This document shows positions 36,608 through 45,439 of a DNA stretch of 64,000 nt, piece by piece (positions within the stretch are counted from its first letter, which is position 1; the number at the start of each line of letters is the position of its first letter). The stretch is from Anaerosalibacter massiliensis. Lineage in GTDB: Bacteria > Bacillota > Clostridia > Tissierellales > Sporanaerobacteraceae. The position numbers were made by a program, and so were the translations under genes. Under the pieces are notes generated by a model that made no database searches, was not told where the DNA came from, and worked only from the letters and a program-made list of their open reading frames with translations. The stretch covers positions 62,001 to 126,000 of the forward strand of contig CCEZ01000007.1 of NCBI GenBank assembly GCA_000751555.1, in the 5' to 3' direction.

Positions 36608-37402
36608 CTATATAATCTTTCTTTCTTTAAGTCTTACTACTAGATCTCTAGAAGCTTCTTTGGAATTTCCTTCTAACATTTCACATGCAGAATCCCTTCC
36701 AGGTGGAGTGAAAGATTTGTTAACTTCAGTTGGTGAACCATCAAGTCCAATATTTTCTCTATCTACATCATAATCATTAGCTGACCATACTTTAACTCTA
36801 TCTTCTTCTCTATAAGCTTTGTATATGCCCTTTATTGAAGGATATCTAGGTTCATTTAATTCTTTAATTGCAGTTAAAAGTACTGGAGTTTCACATTCAA
36901 CTACATAATATCCATCTTCTAATGCTCTTCTAGCTATAACTTTACCCTCTTCAATGTCTAATTGCTCTACATAAGTAATTTGAGGTATACCTAAATGTTC
37001 AGCAATTTGTGGACCAACTTGTGCAGTATCTCCATCTATTGCTTGTCTACCACAGAATATAATGTCATAGTCTCCTATTTTATCAAGAGCCCCTGCTATT
37101 GCAGTTGATGTTGCCCAAGTGTCAGAACCAGCAAATGCTCTATCACTTAGAAGAATTGCATCATCAGCACCCATAGCCAATGCTTCTTTTAAAGCTACGT
37201 CTGCTTGAGGTGGTCCCATACTTACAACTGTTACTAATGTATCTGGATGTTCATCCTTTATTCTCAATGCTTCTTCTAAAGCATTTCTGTCATCAGGATT
37301 TATTATACTTGGAACTCCTTCACGAATTAAAGTTCCTTTAACTGGATCAATTTTTACTTCGTTTGTATCAGGAACTTGCTTTAAACAAACTATGATCTTC
37401 AT
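36608..37402 (-). CDS. etfB: Electron transfer flavoprotein beta subunit
   Basis: A 264-residue EtfB: start MKIIVCLKQVPDTNEVKIDP, the AMP/FAD-binding GRQAIDGDTAQVGPQIAEHLGIPQ region near residues 120-145 and the docking loop around 185-200. In bifurcating Etfs this subunit binds the second FAD and NADH. It lies between the acyl-CoA dehydrogenase (26 bases before) and etfA (42 bases after), the usual clostridial order. Confidence 0.95.
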   Translation of the reverse strand: MKIIVCLKQVPDTNEVKIDPVKGTLIREGVPSIINPDDRNALEEALRIKDEHPDTLVTVVSMGPPQADVALKEALAMGADDAILLSDRAFAGSDTWATSTAIAGALDKIGDYDIIFCGRQAIDGDTAQVGPQIAEHLGIPQITYVEQLDIEEGKVIARRALEDGYYVVECETPVLLTAIKELNEPRYPSIKGIYKAYREEDRVKVWSANDYDVDRENIGLDGSPTEVNKSFTPPGRDSACEMLEGNSKEASRDLVVRLKERKII

Positions 37403-37428
37403 AATTTCCTCCTCCTTTAATTATCTAA

Positions 37429-38568
37429 TTATCTTAATAAATTTCCTGCAATAACCATTTGTTGTACTTGAGATGTACCTTCATATATTTCAGTGATCTT
37501 AGCATCTCTCATCATTCTTTCAACTGGATAATCCTTAGTATATCCGTATCCACCATGTAATTGAACAGCTTTTGTAGTCACATTCATAGCAGTATTTGCT
37601 GCAAATAATTTAGCCATAGCTGCTTCTTTATTATATGGAAGTCCGTTAGCTTTATTAAATGCTGCTCTATAAACTAATAATCTAGCTGCTTCAATTTCAG
37701 TTCCCATATCTGCAACCATCCATTGTAATCCTTGGAATTTAGATAATGGTCTACCAAATTGTTCTCTTTCTTTTAGATATTCAACACTTTCATCTAATGC
37801 TCCTTGTGCTATTCCTAATGCTTGTGCTGCAATTCCAATTCTACCACCATCTAATGTTGACATTGCAATTTTAAATCCTTTTCCTTCTTCACCTAGTAGA
37901 TTTTCTTTTGGAATTCTACAATTTTGGAATATAAGTTCTGATGTTGCAGAAGCTCTAATGCCCAATTTATCTTCTATCTTACCAATACTAAATCCTGGAG
38001 TATCTGCTTCAACAATAAAAGCACTTATTCCTCTAGTACCTTTCATTCTATCAGTCATAGCAAATATAACATATATCTCTGCTTGTCCACCATTAGTAAT
38101 GAATATTTTTGAACCGTTTAATACATATTCATCCCCATCAAGTACTGCAACCGTTTGTTGTCCTGCTGCATCAGTACCTGCATTTGGTTCAGTTAGGCCA
38201 AATGCACCTAATTTTTCACCTTTTGCTAATGGAACTAAATACTTTTGTTTCTGTTCTTCTGTACCATATTTATATATTGGCCAACTACCTAGTGATGTGT
38301 GAGCCGATAAAATAACTCCTGTAGTAGCACATTTTCTTGATAGTTCTTCTACAGCTATAGCATAAGCTAGCTCGTCCCCACCAGCTCCGCCATATTCTTC
38401 AGGGAATGGTATTCCCAACATATGTGCTCTAGCCATTTTTTCTACATTTTCCTTTGGGAACCTTCCAGTTTCATCAATATCCGCTGCAATTGGCTCTACT
38501 TCATTTTCAGCGAATTCTCTCATTACATTTCTAACCATTTCTTGCTCTTTAGTTAAAGTGAAATTCAT
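37429..38568 (-). CDS. Short-chain acyl-CoA (butyryl-CoA-type) dehydrogenase
   Basis: A 379-residue FAD enzyme of the acyl-CoA dehydrogenase family. Family signatures are [12 protein letters not shown] near residue 130, [11 protein letters not shown], and [16 protein letters not shown], where the Glu of YEGTSQ is the catalytic base. Together with EtfBA downstream it is probably the terminal reductase of a butyrate-type or branched-acyl pathway, reducing a 2-enoyl-CoA and re-oxidising NADH. The other butyrate genes (crt, hbd, thl) are not next to it, so the acyl chain is uncertain. Confidence 0.9.
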   Translation of the reverse strand: MNFTLTKEQEMVRNVMREFAENEVEPIAADIDETGRFPKENVEKMARAHMLGIPFPEEYGGAGGDELAYAIAVEELSRKCATTGVILSAHTSLGSWPIYKYGTEEQKQKYLVPLAKGEKLGAFGLTEPNAGTDAAGQQTVAVLDGDEYVLNGSKIFITNGGQAEIYVIFAMTDRMKGTRGISAFIVEADTPGFSIGKIEDKLGIRASATSELIFQNCRIPKENLLGEEGKGFKIAMSTLDGGRIGIAAQALGIAQGALDESVEYLKEREQFGRPLSKFQGLQWMVADMGTEIEAARLLVYRAAFNKANGLPYNKEAAMAKLFAANTAMNVTTKAVQLHGGYGYTKDYPVERMMRDAKITEIYEGTSQVQQMVIAGNLLR

Positions 38569-38649
38569 ATTATATATCCCTCCCTATAATATTGGCTAAA
38601 TATTCTCCAGATAATATTATAATTCATTTTAATCTTTTGTCCAACATTT

Positions 38650-38667
38650 TTGTTAATTTTTTATCTT
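38650..38667. promoter_or_regulatory. Possible Rex operator upstream of the acyl-CoA dehydrogenase
   Basis: TTGTTAA-TTTT-TTATCTT fits the Rex consensus TTGTTAA-N4-TTAACAA in the whole first half and four of seven bases in the second. It lies 82 bases before the acyl-CoA dehydrogenase start, with rex as the next gene upstream. In this AT-rich sequence a chance match is possible. Confidence 0.35.
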
Positions 38668-38713
38668 TTATTTGCAAAATTCTACAATATTATTATATTT
38701 ATAAAGTTTCATT

Positions 38714-38755
38714 GAAAGGCCTATATCCCCTCAACATTAGGTATATAGACCTTTC
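38714..38755. terminator. Hairpin between rex and the acyl-CoA dehydrogenase operon
   Basis: GAAAGG-C-CTATAT pairs with ATATAG-A-CCTTTC, leaving one mismatch and a 16-base loop. No strong T-run follows, so its role as a terminator of rex is tentative. Confidence 0.4.
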
Positions 38756-38895
38756 CTAATTCATAAGAAAACACATTTTAGACTAATTATAACTTAAGAA
38801 AAACCAAATTTTGTCATATTATTGACAATAATGCTTTTCTTCTAAAATACATAACAGGCTTCAGTTATAATATAAATTTTTACTTAACATTTATA

Positions 38896-39543
38896 TTATA
38901 TATTATAATTATCATAGTTTTTCAAAAAATATGATAATGTAAATAAACTTTCATTTAAATGTACATTTTCTACTACTATGTTGTCAGGTACTGTTAAATC
39001 TGCAGGAGCAAAATTCCATATTCCTCTTATTTTTTCGCTTTTTATAAATATATTTGCTATATCTTGTGCATTTTCTTTTGGAGTAGTTATGATCCCAATT
39101 TCTACATCATTGTCTTTTATAAATTGTTCCATTAAGTCAACATCTCTTATTTCAACATCTCTTATTTTTAATCCTATAATTTTAGGATTTTTGTCAAATA
39201 GAGATAGTACTTTAAATCCTGCATCTTCAAATCCTTTATAGTTAGCAACTGCTTGCCCTAAGTTACCTGAACCAGCTATTACAGTATTGTAATCTTTGTC
39301 AAGACCTAGTATTTTTCCTAGTTGTCTATGAAGTTCTTCTACATTATAACCATAACCTTGTTGGCCAAACCCTCCAAAGTTATTTAAATCTTGTCTAATT
39401 TGTGATGCTGTAAAACCTGTCAATTTACTTAATTCTTGGGATGATATTCTGTTTATCCCTTTGTTCAATAATTCTCCTAAATATCTATAGTATTTGGGAA
39501 GTCTTCTTATGACTGTCATTGAAACTTTATTTTCTCTATCCAT
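38896..39543 (-). CDS. rex: Redox-sensing transcriptional repressor Rex
   Basis: A 215-residue Rex. The N-terminal winged helix (about 1-75) contains RLPKYYRYLGEL, ISSQELSKLTGFTASQIRQDL and FGGFGQQGYGY, all family signatures. The NAD(H)-binding Rossmann fold starts at IAGSGNLGQAV near residue 88, and a swapped C-terminal helix ends the protein. It represses fermentation genes at low NADH/NAD+. It lies beside the acyl-CoA dehydrogenase/Etf operon, a typical target. Confidence 0.97.
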   Translation of the reverse strand: MDRENKVSMTVIRRLPKYYRYLGELLNKGINRISSQELSKLTGFTASQIRQDLNNFGGFGQQGYGYNVEELHRQLGKILGLDKDYNTVIAGSGNLGQAVANYKGFEDAGFKVLSLFDKNPKIIGLKIRDVEIRDVDLMEQFIKDNDVEIGIITTPKENAQDIANIFIKSEKIRGIWNFAPADLTVPDNIVVENVHLNESLFTLSYFLKNYDNYNI

Positions 39544-39776
39544 GTATAAACTCCCTTTCTTAAATTAATTTTAAAGAAAGTACTGGTCAGAATAATTATA
39601 CCATCCAGTTATTTATATGTCAATTTTATAACAAGTGGCTAAATAATTCTTAAAAAGTGAATATAAAAACTATATATTACGAACAATAATATAGAAAATT
39701 AGTATCCCTATATAGTATATTATACATTTAGTCTGAATAATACTCAACTAAAGTTTAATCAAAGGAGGTTTTTTTT

Positions 39777-39989
39777 ATGGCCAGCAAAGAACAATTACGA
39801 AAAATAGCACTTTACTGTGATGAATATAATGCTAATCATAATTCATCTATGAGATCTTCTACTGATTTCTATAATGAAAACTTTAAAAGCTGTGAAAATT
39901 GTACCCATTTTACAGAGGAAGGTTTATGTGATATAGATCTTGTAGATAAAGTTTTATCTAGCTTGGCTATGGAATTAGATAAGAAATAG
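39777..39989 (+). CDS. Small cysteine-containing protein, unknown
   Basis: A 70-residue protein with an excellent AAAGGAGG site and its own terminator immediately after the stop. The central part has CENCTHFTEEGLCD (Cys39, Cys42, Cys51 with His44), a cluster that could bind zinc or an iron-sulfur cluster together with Cys14. The rest is helical and charged. I do not recognise a named family, although short proteins of this look are conserved in Clostridia. Confidence 0.65.
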   Translation: MASKEQLRKIALYCDEYNANHNSSMRSSTDFYNENFKSCENCTHFTEEGLCDIDLVDKVLSSLAMELDKK

Positions 39990-40019
39990 TCCTTCACCTT
40001 TCATAGGACTATTTTTTTT
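39987..40019 (+). terminator. Terminator of the small cysteine protein gene
   Basis: TAGTCCT (39987-39993) pairs with AGGACTA (40005-40011), followed by eight T. The stem begins in the stop codon. Confidence 0.9.
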
Positions 40020-40063
40020 GGTAAAATAGATTATAACGAACTTATTTTATAGGAGGAAAAATA

Positions 40064-41977
40064 ATGATTATTTTATCTTGTAATAATATATCCAAATTCT
40101 ATCTTGCCAATGAAATTTTAAGAGATTTAAGTTTTTCTATAAATGAAGGAGATAAAGTAGGAATAGTAGGTTTAAATGGCTCTGGCAAAACTACTTTATT
40201 CAATATATTAGCTAAAGAAACTCCAAAAGATGGTGGAGAAATATATACTCAAAAAAACTTGAAAATTGGATACCTAAAACAACATACTCAAGTAGAAAGT
40301 GAAAATACTATATTTGAAGAATGTTTAAAGGTCTTTACCCCTTTAATAAATATGGAAAAAAAATTGAGAACTTTGGAAAAAGAAATAAGCATAGAAAGTA
40401 ACAAAGGTGAAACGGAAACCTTGCAAAAATTTTTAGAAAAATATTCTACTTTATCTGAAGAATTTTCAAACCAGAATGGTTATGGATTTAAAAGTGAAAT
40501 AAAAGGTACTCTGAAAGGTTTAGGTTTTTCAGAAGAAGATATGGAAAAAAAGGTAAATAATTTAAGTGGAGGACAAAAATCTAGACTAGCCTTAGCTAAA
40601 ATGCTTCTTAAAAATCCTGATTTACTCCTTTTGGACGAGCCAACTAATCATTTAGATATTGAAGCAATATCTTGGTTGGAAAAATTTCTAAATGATTATA
40701 AAGGTTCCGCTCTAATAATTTCACATGATAGATACTTTTTAGATAATGTAGTAGAAAGAATTTTTCATCTAGAAAACCTAGAACTTAAAACCTATAATGG
40801 AAACTACACTGAATTTATGAAAAAGAGAAAAATCCAAATGGAACAATTAAAAAAACAATATGAAAATCAACAAAAAGAAATAGAACGTCAAGAAGAAATA
40901 ATAGAACGCTTTTTAAATTATGGTGGACAAAGATATATTAGACAAGCTCAAAGTAGACAGAAACTCTTAGACAAAATAAAAAGAATTGACAATCCTGTAT
41001 CTAGCTCTAAAAAAACAAAATTAGTTTTTGAACCTAAGATAAAAAGTGGTAGAGATGTTTTAGAAATAAGATCCTTAGCAAAATCTTTTAATAAAACCCA
41101 ATTATTTAAGGATATAGACTTCAATATATATAGAGGTGAAAAGGTTGGGCTTATAGGACCAAATGGTATTGGAAAAACTACCTTATTTAAAATTATTCTA
41201 GGTAATGTTTCTTCTACTCAAGGTGAAATCACACTAGGCCATCATGTGAACATAGGGTACTTTGACCAAGAACAAACTAATTTAAATTTAAATAAAACTA
41301 TTATAGATGAAATATGGGATGAAAATCCAAAGTTGGACTATTATCAAATAAGAACGTATTTAAGCCAATTTTTATTTTTTGGAGATAATATATTTAAAGA
41401 AGTAGGAGATTTAAGTGGTGGTGAAAGGAGTAGATTGGCCCTTCTTAAATTAATGCTTTCTAAATCAAATTTTCTTTTAATGGATGAGCCTACTAATCAT
41501 TTGGATATTGATTCTAAAGAAATATTAGAAGAAGCTTTACAAAACTATAATGGTACACTATTTGTCATCTCCCATGATAGGTATTTTTTAAATACAGTAA
41601 CAAATAAAATTTTTGAACTTTCTAGTAAAGGTATAGAAGAGTTTCTAGGTAATTATGATTATTATATAGAAAAGAAAAATCAAGTTAAAAAAAATGAAGA
41701 AGAAAATACTAAAACAAGAACTCAGATAAAACTCGAAAAGAAGAAAATCAAAAAGAAAAAAGAGAAAGAAAGAAATATGAAAAAAAAGATTTTAGATTTG
41801 GAAAAACAAATTCTTTTAAGTGAAGAAAAAATAGGAGAAATAGATGAAAAACTAGCTAATCCTAATATATATAATGATATTGAAAAAGTAAAAAAATTAA
41901 CTTTGGAAAGAGAAAAAAATCAAGACTTCGTAGAAAAACTTTATGATAAACTAATAAATTTAGAGGAGAAAAGCTAA
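40064..41977 (+). CDS. ABC-F family ATPase (YdiF/Uup type)
   Basis: A 637-residue soluble protein with two ABC domains. Walker A motifs are GLNGSGKTT (residues ~35-43) and GPNGIGKTT (~365), signatures LSGGQKSRLALAKML and LSGGERSRLALLKLM, and Walker B with LLLDEPTNHLDIEA and LLMDEPTNHLDID. The linker between them (about 245-310) is the P-site tRNA interaction motif region, rich in Lys and Gln. A charged coiled coil of ~90 residues forms the C-terminus. ABC-F proteins bind the ribosomal E site and rescue or tune translation; some give antibiotic resistance. This one looks like a housekeeping type. Confidence 0.92.
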   Translation: MIILSCNNISKFYLANEILRDLSFSINEGDKVGIVGLNGSGKTTLFNILAKETPKDGGEIYTQKNLKIGYLKQHTQVESENTIFEECLKVFTPLINMEKKLRTLEKEISIESNKGETETLQKFLEKYSTLSEEFSNQNGYGFKSEIKGTLKGLGFSEEDMEKKVNNLSGGQKSRLALAKMLLKNPDLLLLDEPTNHLDIEAISWLEKFLNDYKGSALIISHDRYFLDNVVERIFHLENLELKTYNGNYTEFMKKRKIQMEQLKKQYENQQKEIERQEEIIERFLNYGGQRYIRQAQSRQKLLDKIKRIDNPVSSSKKTKLVFEPKIKSGRDVLEIRSLAKSFNKTQLFKDIDFNIYRGEKVGLIGPNGIGKTTLFKIILGNVSSTQGEITLGHHVNIGYFDQEQTNLNLNKTIIDEIWDENPKLDYYQIRTYLSQFLFFGDNIFKEVGDLSGGERSRLALLKLMLSKSNFLLMDEPTNHLDIDSKEILEEALQNYNGTLFVISHDRYFLNTVTNKIFELSSKGIEEFLGNYDYYIEKKNQVKKNEEENTKTRTQIKLEKKKIKKKKEKERNMKKKILDLEKQILLSEEKIGEIDEKLANPNIYNDIEKVKKLTLEREKNQDFVEKLYDKLINLEEKS

Positions 41978-41995
41978 AATATTATCTTACCCAAT

Positions 41996-42088
41996 AAATC
42001 CACAAGTTATTCACAATATCCACAGTTCTATCCACAGCTTTCCCCCTCTATTTTTCTTGATTTTTTTGTTTTTTCCACAATGTCCACA
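41996..42088 (+). promoter_or_regulatory. Cluster of six DnaA-box-like 9-mers (cluster 1)
   Basis: Six sites close to TTATCCACA lie in 93 bases, all in the same orientation: AAATCCACA 41996, TTATTCACA 42007, ATATCCACA 42016, CTATCCACA 42028, TTTTCCACA 42071 and ATGTCCACA 42080. Four differ from consensus at one position and two at two positions. A T-rich stretch follows. It fills the gap between the convergent ABC-F and tsaD genes. No dnaA gene is in the window. Confidence 0.55.
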
Positions 42089-42131
42089 TATTTCTCTGTT
42101 ATATTAATCTACAATGTGAATATTTTGTTGA

Positions 42132-43154
42132 TTATTTATAATTTAGCTCTAAATTTGGCTCTACTGTCATCCCTAGATCAGATTCTTGTCCATCAATATA
42201 ATTAAAATATCCACAGGAGCCAATCATAGCTGCATTGTCTGTACAAAGAATTGGAGAAGGATATCTTATATTAATACCTTCTTCTTTTCCTCTTGATTTG
42301 AATAAATTTCTCAATCCACTATTAGCCGCTACTCCACCTGCCAAAACTATGGTTTTACTATTCTTTTCTTTTGCTAACCTTATACTTTTTTCAACAAGTA
42401 CTTCTATAACTGCCTGTTGAAAACTAGCTGCTACATCTTCCACTACTATTTCTCCTTTTTTTTGTTCCATATGATTTAAATAATTTAATACTGCAGTCTT
42501 AAGTCCACTAAAACTAAAATCATAGCTATTATCTCCTAAAAATGGTCTAGGGAAATCTATAGCTTCTTTATTTCCCTCCTTTGAAAGTTTATCTATTACT
42601 GGTCCACCAGGATATGAAAGTCCTAAAGATCTAGCCACCTTATCAAAGGCTTCACCTGCTGCATCATCTCTAGTCCTTCCTATTAATTCATAATCTGTAT
42701 AGGAATGGGCCTGTACTAGATAGGTATGTCCTCCTGACACTACTAAACAAGTAAAAGGAGGCTTTAAATCTTTATGTTCAATATAATTTGCACAAATATG
42801 TCCTTTTATATGGTTTACTCCTATAAGAGGAATACCTAATCCATAGGCTATGGATTTAGCACTAGATATACCTACTAATAACGCTCCTACAAGACCTGGT
42901 CCTTGTGTAACGGATACTATATCTAAGTCTTTAAAGCTTATATTTGCCTCTTTTATTGCTTTTTCTATAATTATATTTATATTTTCAATATGTTTTCTTG
43001 AAGCTACTTCTGGAACTACTCCTCCAAATTTTCTGTGTATTTCTATTTGAGAAGAAATTATATTTGAAAGAACTTCTCTCCCATTTTTTAAAACTGCACA
43101 GGAAGTTTCATCACAGGAAGTTTCTATTGCTAAGTTTATAATATTTTTTTCCAT
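42132..43154 (-). CDS. tsaD: tRNA N6-adenosine threonylcarbamoyltransferase TsaD
   Basis: A 340-residue ASKHA-fold enzyme. It shows the start [15 protein letters not shown], the metal-binding [10 protein letters not shown] with two His near residue 110-115, [10 protein letters not shown] and the C-terminal [10 protein letters not shown] and TDNAAMIG. It transfers the threonylcarbamoyl group to A37 of ANN-decoding tRNAs together with TsaB and TsaE. It is the last gene of the tsaE-tsaB-rimI-tsaD operon, so the complex is encoded together apart from TsaC. Confidence 0.97.
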   Translation of the reverse strand: MEKNIINLAIETSCDETSCAVLKNGREVLSNIISSQIEIHRKFGGVVPEVASRKHIENINIIIEKAIKEANISFKDLDIVSVTQGPGLVGALLVGISSAKSIAYGLGIPLIGVNHIKGHICANYIEHKDLKPPFTCLVVSGGHTYLVQAHSYTDYELIGRTRDDAAGEAFDKVARSLGLSYPGGPVIDKLSKEGNKEAIDFPRPFLGDNSYDFSFSGLKTAVLNYLNHMEQKKGEIVVEDVAASFQQAVIEVLVEKSIRLAKEKNSKTIVLAGGVAANSGLRNLFKSRGKEEGINIRYPSPILCTDNAAMIGSCGYFNYIDGQESDLGMTVEPNLELNYK

Positions 43155-43174
43155 TTTCTAACCTCCAATTGCCC

Positions 43175-43618
43175 TTATATACTTTTCCACATGATTATAG
43201 CATCCTCATTGTCATCTGAATAGTATCCTGGGCGAATTCCACATTCTTTAAACCCATATTTTTTATACAATGATTTTGCAACTTCATTAGATTTTCTAAC
43301 CTCTAAGGTCATTGCCCTAATATCCCTATCTATACATCTATATATAAGGCCTTCTACAATTTTGTTTCCTATTCCAAGTCCTCTATATTTTTCATGTACT
43401 GCTATATTTGTAATATGACCTTCATCTATGATAAACCATATACCACCGTAGGCTACTACTCTTTTTTCTACTTCTGCTACTATATATCTAGCAAGATTGT
43501 TTTTAGTTATTTCTAATGTAAAAGCTTCTTTGGACCAAGGAGTACTAAAAGAAGTCTTTTCTATTTCTAGCACATCCTCAATATCTTTTTCAATCATATC
43601 TCTTATTAATGGAATCAT
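43175..43618 (-). CDS. rimI: Ribosomal protein S18 alanine N-acetyltransferase RimI
   Basis: A 147-residue GNAT. It has VLEIEKTSFSTPWS at residues 17-30, typical of RimI, the acetyl-CoA loop VHEKYRGLGIGNKIVEGL near 73-90 and LEVRKSNEVAKSLYKKYGF. RimI acetylates the N-terminus of ribosomal protein S18. It is placed between tsaB and tsaD as in many Firmicutes. Overlap of function with other Nat enzymes is possible but the position supports RimI. Confidence 0.93.
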   Translation of the reverse strand: MIPLIRDMIEKDIEDVLEIEKTSFSTPWSKEAFTLEITKNNLARYIVAEVEKRVVAYGGIWFIIDEGHITNIAVHEKYRGLGIGNKIVEGLIYRCIDRDIRAMTLEVRKSNEVAKSLYKKYGFKECGIRPGYYSDDNEDAIIMWKSI

Positions 43619-43625
43619 AAAATCA

Positions 43626-44330
43626 CTACCTTTTTTTATTCAATTGCCTTTGAGCTTGAGATTCTCTTAAGTATTCTGGTGCTAATTTAAAATAGTTCTT
43701 CACAAAGTTCTCTTTATCTTCTTTCCATTTTAGAAGAGCTAGTTCTCCTACACTTGACGCCTTTGCCATATTTAATGATATTGGAGAATACAAGACTTTA
43801 TCCTTTAATTTTTCATCTATTATTTCTTTAAAAATAAGAGTACCATCTCCATTAAATAATACTTTATTATAATTAGAATCTACTATATCTAAAAGTTCAT
43901 TTATTTCTAAAATGGTAGGTTCCATTTCATTTAAAAGTTTTCCATTCTCCCATCTATATATACCTGTATAAACTCTTTCTCGCCTAGCATCCATTATAGG
44001 TACGACAATACCATCAAAAGGTACATTAAATGCTAATGCTTCCAATGTAGATATACCTATAGCTGGCTTATCTAACACATGAGCTAGACTTTTAACGGTA
44101 GCTAACCCAATTCTAAGTCCTGTGAAAGAACCTGGTCCTACTGAACCTGCAAAAATATCTATATCTTCTGGTTTCAACTTTAAATTATCCATTAATACTT
44201 TAATCATAGGTATAAGTCTTTCTGAATGTGTCATATCTTGATTTAGAGTGTACTCTCCTAAAAGTTTTTCATCATCTAATACTGCACAGGTAGCTACTAC
44301 ACTTGATGTATCTATTGCCAAAACTTTCAA
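43626..44330 (-). CDS. tsaB: tRNA threonylcarbamoyladenosine biosynthesis protein TsaB
   Basis: A 234-residue paralogue of TsaD with the start VLAIDTSSVVATCAVL and the loop GSVGPGSFTGLRIGLATVKSLA near residues 62-83. It lacks the metal-binding histidines and acts as the scaffold dimer partner of TsaD. It overlaps tsaE by four bases (ATGA), indicating coupled translation. Confidence 0.96.
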   Translation of the reverse strand: MKVLAIDTSSVVATCAVLDDEKLLGEYTLNQDMTHSERLIPMIKVLMDNLKLKPEDIDIFAGSVGPGSFTGLRIGLATVKSLAHVLDKPAIGISTLEALAFNVPFDGIVVPIMDARRERVYTGIYRWENGKLLNEMEPTILEINELLDIVDSNYNKVLFNGDGTLIFKEIIDEKLKDKVLYSPISLNMAKASSVGELALLKWKEDKENFVKNYFKLAPEYLRESQAQRQLNKKR

Positions 44331-44785
44331 TTTTTCTTCAACTCCTCTACTATTGATTCACTTCTTTTTCCACTACTATAAATAGAAACTATTCTTTCAT
44401 CATCTTTTTTGCCTCTATTCAATTCTATAGTTAATATATCTTCTGGAAGAAATTTCTCAATTTTGTTTCCCCACTCTATGATTGTAACTCCCTTAGAATA
44501 AAAATATTCCTCAAATCCTAAATCTATTACATCTTCTATTCCTTCTAATCTATAAACATCAAAATGATATATTGGAACTCTTCCCTTATATTCATTAATA
44601 AGAGCAAAGGTAGGACTAGTTACATAATCTTTTACATCTAATCCTTTTGCAATGGATTTAGTAAGGGTAGTTTTCCCAGCACCTAAATCTCCTGTAAGAC
44701 AAACTATATCCCCACCTTCAAGAATACTACCTAATCTATACCCAAACCTTTCAGTATCTTCTAAATTTTTCAATACTATTTCCAT
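44327..44785 (-). CDS. tsaE: tRNA threonylcarbamoyladenosine biosynthesis ATPase TsaE
   Basis: A 152-residue P-loop ATPase with Walker A GDLGAGKTTLTKSIA near residues 33-47, SPTFALINEY and HFDVYRLEGIEDVIDLGFEEY, both family signatures. It regulates the TsaBD complex by ATP hydrolysis. It is the first gene of the operon, with a GGGAAGGTTG region before the ATG. Confidence 0.96.
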   Translation of the reverse strand: MEIVLKNLEDTERFGYRLGSILEGGDIVCLTGDLGAGKTTLTKSIAKGLDVKDYVTSPTFALINEYKGRVPIYHFDVYRLEGIEDVIDLGFEEYFYSKGVTIIEWGNKIEKFLPEDILTIELNRGKKDDERIVSIYSSGKRSESIVEELKKN

Positions 44786-44892
44786 GAAATCAACCTTCCC
44801 ATAAATAATAAACTACCTTATATTATAGCATTTACAAAAGATTTAAGCTATATTATTGAATAAGTGAAATCTAGAACAATATTTTTCATAAG

Positions 44893-45381
44893 TTTAGTAC
44901 TTTCTTTTAACATAGTAGAGATGCAGGGTTTTGGTTTATTGGTTCTCCTTCCAAAAAAGCTTTGAGGAAAATAGGACTCAAAATTTGAGAAAAATCTACC
45001 GCAAATCATGGTTATTTGCTAAATTGATTTTTAATCAATTTCACGATTTTTCTCAAATTTTTCCTCTCTATTTTCTATTCAAAGACTTTTTAAGTCAGTC
45101 GAATCCAATAAACCAAAACCCTAAATCCATAATTTTTTCTAATAGTACAATGTTAAAGCAAATAGAGATACAAGATGAGCGACTTAAAAAAGTTTTGCTA
45201 TGAAATAATCTGAGTAAAATAGAAAATGCGTTAAGAATTTTTCATTGTTTGAGCAAAGCGAGTTTGAAAATATTTAGCATTTTCTATTTTACGAAGATAC
45301 TATTTCATCAAAACTTTTTTCGGAGAGAACCTTGTATCTCTATTTGCTAGAATCTCCACCATGTTAAAAGAAAGTACTAAA
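44893..45381. repeat. 489-bp foldback (MITE-like) element with nested inverted repeats
   Basis: Outer 30-bp inverted repeats (44893-44922 and 45352-45381) match at 28 of 30 positions and begin TTTAGTACTTTC. Inside are two large stem-loops. The first pairs 44926-44942 with 45105-45121 (17/17) and 44980-44996 with 45045-45061 (17/17), and contains further hairpins AAATTGATT/AATCAATTT and GCAAAT/ATTTGC. The second pairs 45157-45174 with 45331-45348 (18/18), 45186-45197 with 45309-45320 (12/12), 45201-45207 with 45301-45307 and 45215-45229 with 45277-45291 (15/15). No protein is encoded. It lies between tsaE and the end of ribU. Confidence 0.8.
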
Positions 45382-45439
45382 TTTAAAATTATAAAAATAA
45401 AATAAGACTGCCCTTTATGGACAGTCCTAATATTTACAT

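Noticed and set aside
44931-45203. Plus-strand 90-codon frame
   Set aside because: It lies entirely inside the foldback element; openness comes from palindromic AT-rich sequence.
44893-45381. Retron or group II intron RNA
   Set aside because: No reverse transcriptase gene is in the neighbourhood and the intron domain V or retron msr features are not visible.
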